Made by a program: the position numbers and the translations under genes. From Myxococcota bacterium (GTDB taxonomy: Bacteria > Myxococcota_A > UBA796): DNA of 32,286 nucleotides. Where the stretch lies: assembly GCA_029251165.1 (NCBI GenBank), contig JAQXDW010000097.1:1-32286 (forward strand). The letters run 5' to 3'. The notes below the pieces were generated by a model. It saw nothing but the letters and a program-made list of their open reading frames with translations, searched no databases and was not told the origin of the DNA. Shown here piece after piece: positions 8,025 through 13,921 of this stretch (position 1 is its first letter; each line of letters starts with the position of its first letter).

Positions 8025-8833
8025 CACAGTACAAGTCACTCACCGTCGAGATCTCGGATCACATCGCCGCCGTCACCCTGATCGGACCCGGTCGCGGGAA
8101 TGCCATGGGTCCAGACTTCTGGGCCGAGATGGCGCCGGCTTTTGCAGCGCTTGACCGGGACGACAGCGTCCGGGTCGTGCTCCTTCGCGGCTCCGGGAAG
8201 CACTTCAGCTATGGCCTCGACTTGATGGGCATGATGGGCGTGCTCGGCCAGCACATCATGGGGCCAAAGATGGCCGATGATCGCGCGAAGCTGCTGACCA
8301 TGATCAACGAGATGCAGCAGGCCGTCACCGCGGTCGCAGACTGTCGAAAGCCCGTGATCGCCGCCATCGATGGCTGGTGCATCGGCGGCGGGCTCGACCT
8401 CGTAGCCGCCTGCGATGTCCGCATCTGCTCCGCAGCGGCCAAGTTCTCGCTGCGAGAGATTCGCCTGGCGATTGTTGCCGACATCGGCAGCCTCCAGCGC
8501 CTCCCTCCGATCATCGGCCAGGGCCACACGCGCCAGCTTGCGTTTACCGGAGAGGACATCGACGCGGAGCGTGCGCTGTCGATCGGGCTGGTCAATGACG
8601 TCTACCCTGACGCCGAGGCCCTCCACACGGCAGCAAGAGCCATGGCTACACGCATCGCCGCGAGCTCTCCGGTGACGGTGCGCGGAATCAAGCAGGTGCT
8701 CGACTACTGCGCGGACAAGTCGATCAAGGACGGTCTGCAGTATGTGGCGCTGTGGAACACCGCGTTCCTGCAGTCAGACGACCTTGCCGAAGCGATCTCG
8801 GCGTTCATGGAGCGCCGAGAGCCCGTCTTCTAA
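8021..8833 (+). CDS. Enoyl-CoA hydratase/isomerase family, dienoyl-CoA isomerase-like
   Basis: 270-aa crotonase-fold enzyme. The oxyanion-hole segments are FSYGLDL (62-68) and IGGGLDL (121-127). The region GGGLDLVAACDVR through REIRLAIVADIGSLQRLP closely follows the delta(3,5)-delta(2,4)-dienoyl-CoA isomerase (ECH1) pattern. The three acidic residues of that subfamily are kept: Asp126, Glu146 and Asp154. A hydratase would instead have two Glu at the usual positions. The probable role is isomerising 3,5-dienoyl-CoA during breakdown of unsaturated fatty acids. It overlaps the SRPBCC gene by four bases. An acyl-CoA dehydrogenase lies a few kilobases away (11089-12984), though on the other strand. 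Confidence 0.88.
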   Translation: MTQYKSLTVEISDHIAAVTLIGPGRGNAMGPDFWAEMAPAFAALDRDDSVRVVLLRGSGKHFSYGLDLMGMMGVLGQHIMGPKMADDRAKLLTMINEMQQAVTAVADCRKPVIAAIDGWCIGGGLDLVAACDVRICSAAAKFSLREIRLAIVADIGSLQRLPPIIGQGHTRQLAFTGEDIDAERALSIGLVNDVYPDAEALHTAARAMATRIAASSPVTVRGIKQVLDYCADKSIKDGLQYVALWNTAFLQSDDLAEAISAFMERREPVF

Positions 8834-8856
8834 GGGTCTGTTTTTCAGGCTGTAGC

Positions 8857-8902
8857 CCTCAGAGCACACCCTGCGGTCGCCTCAGAGCACACCCTGCGGT
8901 CG
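8857..8902. repeat. Perfect 23-bp tandem duplication spanning a stop codon
   Basis: Bases 8857-8879 and 8880-8902 are identical and directly adjacent. The right-hand copy holds the last codons and TGA of the minus-strand gene 8882-9085; the left-hand copy is an extra, out-of-gene duplicate just downstream of that stop. Confidence 0.95.
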
Positions 8903-9085
8903 GGTGGCGTACATCACGTCGAGGAGCGCAGAGTACAGCTCGTCTTCATCGGTGATGTCTTCCTTGCCATCGATCAGATCATAGATCTGCTGGAGTGTGT
9001 ACTGGTTCTTGAGGGTCTGAAGGCTCAGATCATCATCGAGCCACTCTTTGATCGCTTCCAGCGTGACGGTGTACTGCTGCCCCAT
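8882..9085 (-). CDS. Small acidic protein of unknown function
   Basis: 67-aa acidic, probably helical cytoplasmic protein that I do not recognise. The start is placed at ATG 9085 because GGAG stands six bases before it and a TACACT -10-like hexamer lies about 24 bases upstream; an in-frame GTG at 9121 would add 12 residues. Clusters include LEAIKEWLDDDLSL and DGKEDITDEDELYSALLDVM. It lies downstream of umuC on the same strand with a 234-base gap, so it probably has its own promoter. The last codons lie inside the 23-bp tandem duplication. Its composition is unlike a chance frame in GC-rich DNA. Confidence 0.6.
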   Translation of the reverse strand: MGQQYTVTLEAIKEWLDDDLSLQTLKNQYTLQQIYDLIDGKEDITDEDELYSALLDVMYATRPQGVL

Positions 9086-9319
9086 TGTGTGCTCCGGTGT
9101 CTTTGCTGGAGTGTATCTCACCAGGGCCGGCAGGCGATCGAGAGTGCGAGTTCAGCTCGACTGCGCTGGTGTGTGGCAGGGCACGCCTGACCAGTGACAG
9201 CATCGTCCGCATCCAGGTGCGGGAGCAGCTCCAGCAGAAACACCGCGAAGGTCTCCGGCAGGACAGCTCGGCGCAGGCATGGGCTGGTGAGGTGATGGAG
9301 CCACGCGATGCGCGTCAGC

Positions 9320-10567
9320 TCACCGCCCAGCGCCCTCACCGATCACCGGCAGCTCATCCCACCGGGTGGTGTAGCGCTGAGAGCAGAGGTCACGCTTTCC
9401 AGACCACTCATGCTCAACCCCCTCAGCAGCGAGCCGGACCGTGCCACGCCCCAGCCTCGCGTTGACCGCATCGAGGACCGCCATCACAGCCGGATCGGGA
9501 GGCTGCGAGAGCAGACTCTGCTGCATGACCTTCCGGGGAGACAGCTCCAAGGCCATCACTCCAGCCTTCGTACAGGGAAAACCCGCATCCCAGAGGCGGG
9601 ACAGGAGTCGGTGGGTGAGCTGAATCAGCGCTCGGGTGTCCGCAGTCGGCCACGGCAGAGAGCCACTCAGGCCGCGTCCGGACAGCCCGCTGTTTCGGGG
9701 CGGGACCAGGAACAACCGCAGCCAGGAAGCATTGAGCTCATGCCTTCGAAGCTTCGCGCCGAGCCGGGCAGCAAAGCTGGCGGTGGCCTCCTGGAGTGGC
9801 TCCAAGGAGGTCATCCGACCACGAAAGCTGCGGCTGTGGACCATCGTCCGACGCGGAGGTGGCGCACGCTCCAGGGGAATGCATGGAATTCCACGCAGCT
9901 CTCGATGCGTCCGAAGACCGACCACGGTCAGCTCCTGCTGGACCCACCGTTCCGGCAGCGAGATGAAATCCTCAGCAGTAAAGACACTATGTAACGCAAG
10001 CTTTCTTGAAAACCTCGGCCCAATTCCCCAGACATCAGCGGTGTCTGTTTGGCGGAGTGTGTCGGCGATGCAGTCTGGATGCGAAAGCGCGCAGACACCC
10101 TCACCACGCTTGGCGACACGAGTGGCGAGCTTGGCGAGGGTCTTGGTCGACGCAAGCCCGACCGACACCGGAATCCCGACCTCTCGGTAGACCGCGCTGC
10201 GGAGCTGGAGGCCGTACTCCTCCCAGGAGCTTCGCGGCAGACCATGAAGCGAGACAAAGGCCTCATCAATGGAGTAAACTTCTGTCTCGCTGGATTGTGA
10301 CTGGAGGGTCGCCATCACCCGACCGGAGAGATCGCCGTAGAGTGTGTAGTTCGAAGAGAACAGGACCGCGCCGGCACGCCTCAGCTGGTCACGGACCTTG
10401 AACAGCGGCGAGCCGTTGGGAACACCGATGGCCTTCACCTCCGAGGAGCGCGACACGATGCAGCCGTCGTTGTTGGACAGCACCGCGACCGGAGTCGTCT
10501 TCAGATCCGGCCGAAACAGACGCTCACACGATACATAGAACGAATCGCAGTCGATCAGCGCGAACAT
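9320..10567 (-). CDS. umuC: DNA polymerase V catalytic subunit UmuC (Y-family)
   Basis: 415-aa error-prone translesion polymerase, close to the usual length of about 420. Catalytic acidic residues are present: Asp6 in ALIDCDSFYVSCE, and Asp101/Glu102 in YSIDEAFVSL. Other UmuC marks are VAVLSNNDGCIVSRS (27-41), FSSNYTLYGDLSGRVM (70-85) and the helix-hairpin-helix region around ADVWGIGPRFSRKL. The C-terminal little-finger and tail regions are present and there is no frameshift. ATG 10567 overlaps the umuD stop by 13 bases, the usual coupled arrangement. Activity needs cleaved UmuD and RecA in known systems. Confidence 0.95.
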   Translation of the reverse strand: MFALIDCDSFYVSCERLFRPDLKTTPVAVLSNNDGCIVSRSSEVKAIGVPNGSPLFKVRDQLRRAGAVLFSSNYTLYGDLSGRVMATLQSQSSETEVYSIDEAFVSLHGLPRSSWEEYGLQLRSAVYREVGIPVSVGLASTKTLAKLATRVAKRGEGVCALSHPDCIADTLRQTDTADVWGIGPRFSRKLALHSVFTAEDFISLPERWVQQELTVVGLRTHRELRGIPCIPLERAPPPRRTMVHSRSFRGRMTSLEPLQEATASFAARLGAKLRRHELNASWLRLFLVPPRNSGLSGRGLSGSLPWPTADTRALIQLTHRLLSRLWDAGFPCTKAGVMALELSPRKVMQQSLLSQPPDPAVMAVLDAVNARLGRGTVRLAAEGVEHEWSGKRDLCSQRYTTRWDELPVIGEGAGR

Positions 10568-10983
10568 GAGACGGGGTGAATCGCATACATCACCACTCCC
10601 CAGATCTCGAAGTCACGCCCGGCATGGAGCGGTATCCGGGGGTAGGCCGGGTTGGCAGGCAGGAGGGCATCGCCGACCCACTGCTTGATGGTGAATTCAC
10701 CATCGAGCACCGCGAGAACAACCGCACCATGCCGGGCACGCTCAGCACGATCCACAACCAGGATGTCGCCGGAGAGAATTCCGGCATCTTTCATTGAGTC
10801 GCCCTCAACTCGGACAAAGAATGTCGCAGAAGGGCGACGAACCATCAGGCTGTTGAGGTCGAGAACCTCATCAATACTGCCATCTGCAGGAGACGGAAAA
10901 CCTGCTTGTATCCTTGACAAGCCCATCGGTAGATGAAGCTCTCGTGGTGGCTTGTTGGGGGGATGGAGAGAACGGATCCACAC
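10555..10983 (-). CDS. umuD: UmuD, self-cleaving subunit of DNA polymerase V (S24/LexA-like)
   Basis: 142-aa accessory subunit of Pol V that cleaves itself when RecA is activated. The cleavage site is Ala27-Gly28 within QAGFPSPADG, the catalytic Ser63 lies in EGDSMKDAGI, and Lys100 lies in DGEFTIKQW; spacing matches E. coli UmuD (24-25, 60, 97). E. coli has Cys-Gly at the cleavage point, while this protein has Ala-Gly, as in LexA and MucA. The start is GTG 10983, supported by AGGAG six bases upstream. An SOS-type palindrome and a TTGACA box lie just before it. No lexA or recA is in the window. Confidence 0.93.
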   Translation of the reverse strand: MWIRSLHPPNKPPRELHLPMGLSRIQAGFPSPADGSIDEVLDLNSLMVRRPSATFFVRVEGDSMKDAGILSGDILVVDRAERARHGAVVLAVLDGEFTIKQWVGDALLPANPAYPRIPLHAGRDFEIWGVVMYAIHPVSCSR

Positions 10984-11017
10984 GGCGTACTCCTGGGTGT
11001 GGCGGACGGCACATCAA

Positions 11018-11060
11018 CTGAACACCTGTTCACTGAACATGAGAGCAGTCAATCTGTCAA
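11018..11060 (-). promoter_or_regulatory. SOS-type operator and promoter of umuDC
   Basis: GAACACCTGTTC (11020-11031) is a perfect GAAC-N4-GTTC palindrome, 36 bases before the umuD start. With flanks, plus-strand 11018-11034 agrees at 15 of 17 positions with the Myxococcus xanthus LexA-box consensus as I remember it (CTRHAMRYBYGTTCAGS). A second, overlapping palindrome GTTCACTGAAC follows (11028-11038). On the minus strand a consensus -35 TTGACA lies at 11060-11055; a 17-base spacer puts the -10 (TTCAGT, weak) directly against the palindrome, so a bound repressor would block transcription start. Confidence 0.65.
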
Positions 11061-11088
11061 CCCGACACCCGCGCGCGGTCCCGCTCCG

Positions 11089-12984
11089 CTACCGAGCCGC
11101 GAGGGACTCTGGCTCAGCATCTTCCAGCTTTGCAAGCAGGCGCAGGCCGGTGGTGGTGATCTCGTCGTAGCGGAAGCGACAGCGTGCCTCGACACGCTCC
11201 AGCCAGCGAATCAGCAGCTCCTGCCGCTCTGCATCCTTCTTCGTCTGCTCCCACAGCAGCTCTGCCACCGCGACGTCGTGGAGGATTGCAGTCAGCCGCT
11301 CCGCATGCAGCATGGCGAGCGCGAAGTCTCGCTTCGGATCCCAGTCGCCCATCATCTTCGACCACTGGCCCGGATCGAGGATCGGAAGCTCTCGGGCCTT
11401 GGCGGAGGCCAGCCGGGTCAGCAGGAATTGGACCGCCTTGAGCGAGGTCAGCTGGAGCGTCGCGATGCGCTTCTCCAGGGGATCACGCGCAGACAGGCTG
11501 CGCCAGCGAGCAGCCGTGAGCTTCTGGATGAACCGCTTCGGGGCCTTGACCATCCCCATCAGGGTGTCCTTCATCACCATCAACGACTGGATCTGGCTGG
11601 TTCCCTCATAGATCGGGAAGACCATTGCATCTCGGAGGAGCTTCTCCACGCCGGTCTCGGTGATGTAGCCGCTGCCGCCGTGGATCTGAATGCTGTTGCG
11701 AGCGATGTCCACGCAGGCCTCAGAGGCATACCACTTCAGCAGCGGCGTCAGCCGACGGGCCCTGCGCTGGTGGCGGCGCTGGTCTCGCTCCAGCTCCGCG
11801 CGTCGTTCGTCCTCCAGGGGAAGGTACTTCAGGGCAATATTGGCCTTCTGAGCGAGCTCTTCGTGCCAGCAGGCCGTGACTCCCATCGCCCGAATGGCCT
11901 GAATGTCCGTCTGCATGTCCTCCAGCATCTGAGCGATCATCTCGTGGCGGTCGATGGTCTTGCCCATGCTCGGACGCTCTGCCGCGTAGGCCTTTGCCGC
12001 GCGCCAGGCCGCCTCTGCGACACCGAGGCACTCAAAGCCGACCCCGATCCGGGCGTTGTTCATCAGCAGGAGCATCTGCTTGAAGCCATCTCCGCGCTCG
12101 CCGATCAGCTGCGCTGGGGAGCGGTCGAAGCTGACAGTGCAGGTGGTCGAGGCGGTGTGCCCGAGCTTGTGCTCGACGCCGTCGACGCTGACCGTGCGGA
12201 GCCTCTCGCCGTCCTCCCCATGCTGCCAGGCGGGCACCAGGAACAGGCTCATCGCACCGAGGCCTTCTTCGGCTTCAGTGCGGGCGATGACGATGTGCCA
12301 GCGTCCGTGGCCGGAGGTGATGAAGATCTTCTGACCGGTGACCACCCAGGAGCCATCGTCGAGCTGCTCACCGCGTGTGCGCATCGCGGCCATGTCTGAG
12401 CCAGCGCCAGGCTCGGTGATGTCCATGCTGCCCCATGCCTCTCCAGCGACAATCTCCTCGATCATCTCCATGTACGGCGTGCCCGTGATCCGTGGCGGAT
12501 CGAGCTCGAACTCAAGGGAGCCCTCTCGGATGCTGTAGGACAGCGCAGCCAGGGCGATGCCGCCGTGGAAGCCGGCGTGGGCACAGACGCTGGTGTCGGC
12601 GCGGGCGATCAGCTCTGCGGCGAGCTGGAAGACCAGGAGAGGAGCATTCATGCCGCCGAGCTCTCTGGGCAGGCTGAGTCCAAAGAAGCCGATCTCACCG
12701 AGCTGGTTGAAGATCTCGTTGACCACTGGAGCGGTGATGACCTCGCCGTCCTTGAGGACCGAGTGGGCCTCATCCAGCTCTCGCCACCGGGGAGCGATCT
12801 CGTCAGCGACGATGGTCCCGATGAGGTCGAGGAGGTCCCGGTACATCTCGACAGCTTCCTCGAGGCTCTCGGGAGCGTCCTCGGCCTTCCAGTCGTACTC
12901 GGTCAGCCGGACCACCGGCTCCCAGTCGATCCCCTTCTCCAAGTACCAGCGAAGATCCGCGTTGTCATCGTAGAAGCTGCCCAT
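11089..12984 (-). CDS. Acyl-CoA dehydrogenase (large, FAD-dependent)
   Basis: 631-aa flavoprotein that introduces the alpha,beta double bond into acyl-CoA in fatty-acid beta-oxidation. The middle domain has ITEPGAGSDMAAM and WVVTGQKIFITSGHG (FAD/substrate-binding signatures). The C-terminal helical domain has ARNSIQIHGGSGYITETG and IYEGTSQIQ, whose Glu460 is the expected catalytic base. A further C-terminal helical extension of about 160 residues puts it with the roughly 600-aa FadE5-like enzymes. An Arg-rich insert (ERDQRRHQRRARR) precedes the QIHGGSGY block. ATG 12984 has AGGT eight or so bases upstream. Two copies of a palindromic operator lie just upstream, suggesting repression by a ligand-responsive regulator. 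Chain-length preference is unknown. Confidence 0.92.
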   Translation of the reverse strand: MGSFYDDNADLRWYLEKGIDWEPVVRLTEYDWKAEDAPESLEEAVEMYRDLLDLIGTIVADEIAPRWRELDEAHSVLKDGEVITAPVVNEIFNQLGEIGFFGLSLPRELGGMNAPLLVFQLAAELIARADTSVCAHAGFHGGIALAALSYSIREGSLEFELDPPRITGTPYMEMIEEIVAGEAWGSMDITEPGAGSDMAAMRTRGEQLDDGSWVVTGQKIFITSGHGRWHIVIARTEAEEGLGAMSLFLVPAWQHGEDGERLRTVSVDGVEHKLGHTASTTCTVSFDRSPAQLIGERGDGFKQMLLLMNNARIGVGFECLGVAEAAWRAAKAYAAERPSMGKTIDRHEMIAQMLEDMQTDIQAIRAMGVTACWHEELAQKANIALKYLPLEDERRAELERDQRRHQRRARRLTPLLKWYASEACVDIARNSIQIHGGSGYITETGVEKLLRDAMVFPIYEGTSQIQSLMVMKDTLMGMVKAPKRFIQKLTAARWRSLSARDPLEKRIATLQLTSLKAVQFLLTRLASAKARELPILDPGQWSKMMGDWDPKRDFALAMLHAERLTAILHDVAVAELLWEQTKKDAERQELLIRWLERVEARCRFRYDEITTTGLRLLAKLEDAEPESLAAR

Positions 12985-13008
12985 GTTCTGACCTCCAGCG
13001 TAGCGCGC

Positions 13009-13044
13009 CTACCACTTGGTAGAGAGCAAGCTAACGGTTGGTAG
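13009..13044 (-). promoter_or_regulatory. Paired palindromic operator upstream of the acyl-CoA dehydrogenase gene
   Basis: CTACCACTTGGTAG (13009-13022) has perfect 6-bp arms (CTACCA/TGGTAG) around a two-base centre. CTAACGGTTGGTAG (13031-13044) matches it at 11 of 14 positions, exactly 22 bases (two helical turns) away. On the minus strand the proximal site lies between a -10-like TACGCT (13002-12997) and the -35 position, 25 bases before ATG 12984. This geometry fits a repressor dimer pair, perhaps TetR-family; the regulator is not in the window. Confidence 0.6.
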
Positions 13045-13065
13045 GAGGCCCGGCAAGCTCAGTCC

Positions 13066-13854
13066 TCATTGCATGCCATCAAACCAGTCGATCAGCTGCT
13101 CGGCCCAGCCTTCGCGGCGGGTGTGTCCGCCGTCATGGACGCACAGCCTCACCTCTGCCTCTCCCTCCCCCCAGATCGTGCAGGTCAGCTCCCCCTCGAT
13201 CTCGGTGGTGGTGATGTCTGGGGCCTTGTTGTGGGCCACCCACAGCGCGACACCATCCTCAGCAGCCCCCTGAATCGCCAGCGGAGAGAACTGCTGTCCG
13301 TCATAGGGCCAGGTGCTGTCGGAGCGCCCGTGGGTGTGACGAATGGGAACCGAAGGGACCGGGCAGCTCGCCGGCATCGGCTCCCAGAACGTTCCGGAGA
13401 TCGGCGCCGCAGCCGTGACGATCTCTCGGCTGCAGGCGAGTTGGTGAGCCATGCTCCCGCCGATGGAGAAACCACTCACGTAAATACGACTCTCATCAAT
13501 CCCCCAGCAGGAATCAGCCGCGTCAAGGATCGCATCAAAGAAGCCGAGGTCGTCCCGGCTCTCTGAGGTCAGCCGAACGTCCCAGGAGCCATCTGGAGAG
13601 CCAGGAATGAGGACCAACATTCCCGCCTCCGACAGCGCCGCCATGGCGGCATCATCTCCGCTCAGCTGATCAGGAGCACCGCCGTAACCATGAATATAGA
13701 GGAACACTGGCAGCGGAGACACTCCATCCCAGCCAGCCGGCGTCCAGGCCTCATACCCCCCTTCCTCGATCGCACACTCCTCGGCGCGCTCCTCAGGCTC
13801 GCCTGAGCAGGCGGAGAGGAAGAGCAGGAAAATGCAGCAATGCATCGGAGTCAT
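13066..13854 (-). CDS. PHB depolymerase-like esterase lipoprotein (alpha/beta hydrolase)
   Basis: 262-aa secreted serine esterase of the polyhydroxybutyrate depolymerase/feruloyl esterase-like (LpqC) group. The start is placed at ATG 13854, six bases after a TATCGT hexamer; the leader MTPMHCCIFLLFLSAC gives the lipid Cys at residue 16. An in-frame start at 13905 would add 17 residues. Hydrolase marks: YIHGYGG (oxyanion region), GFSIGGSMAHQLAC (nucleophile Ser in GxSxGG), RHTHGRSDSTWPYDG (region of the acid residue) and DGGHTRREGW (catalytic His). Several Cys in the mature part (AEECAIEE, DSCWGID, LACSRE, ASCPVP, LTCTIW, RLCVHD) suggest disulfides. Ester substrate unknown. Confidence 0.82.
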   Translation of the reverse strand: MTPMHCCIFLLFLSACSGEPEERAEECAIEEGGYEAWTPAGWDGVSPLPVFLYIHGYGGAPDQLSGDDAAMAALSEAGMLVLIPGSPDGSWDVRLTSESRDDLGFFDAILDAADSCWGIDESRIYVSGFSIGGSMAHQLACSREIVTAAAPISGTFWEPMPASCPVPSVPIRHTHGRSDSTWPYDGQQFSPLAIQGAAEDGVALWVAHNKAPDITTTEIEGELTCTIWGEGEAEVRLCVHDGGHTRREGWAEQLIDWFDGMQ

Positions 13855-13866
13855 GTCGTCACGATA
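13855..13866 (-). promoter_or_regulatory. Leaderless-type -10 element (TATCGT) before the esterase gene
   Basis: On the minus strand TATCGT (13866-13861) lies six bases before ATG 13854. There is no ribosome binding site. The spacing is the same as in five other lipoprotein genes of the window. Confidence 0.4.
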
Positions 13867-13921
13867 GCCCTGTTCTGAGCGGATTCGGTGGTAGAATCTC
13901 AGCATCTAAAGGTATCCAATC

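Noticed and set aside
9118..9339. 73-codon minus-strand frame overlapping the 3' end of umuC and ending at a GTGA with an upstream start of the small acidic gene
   Set aside because: Overlaps look coupled, but there is no convincing ribosome binding site, no recognisable motif, and similar chance frames are common here. I could not support it as a gene.
10933..12399. 488-codon plus-strand frame opposite the acyl-CoA dehydrogenase gene
   Set aside because: The minus-strand enzyme has all its family motifs; the plus frame is a GC-driven shadow.
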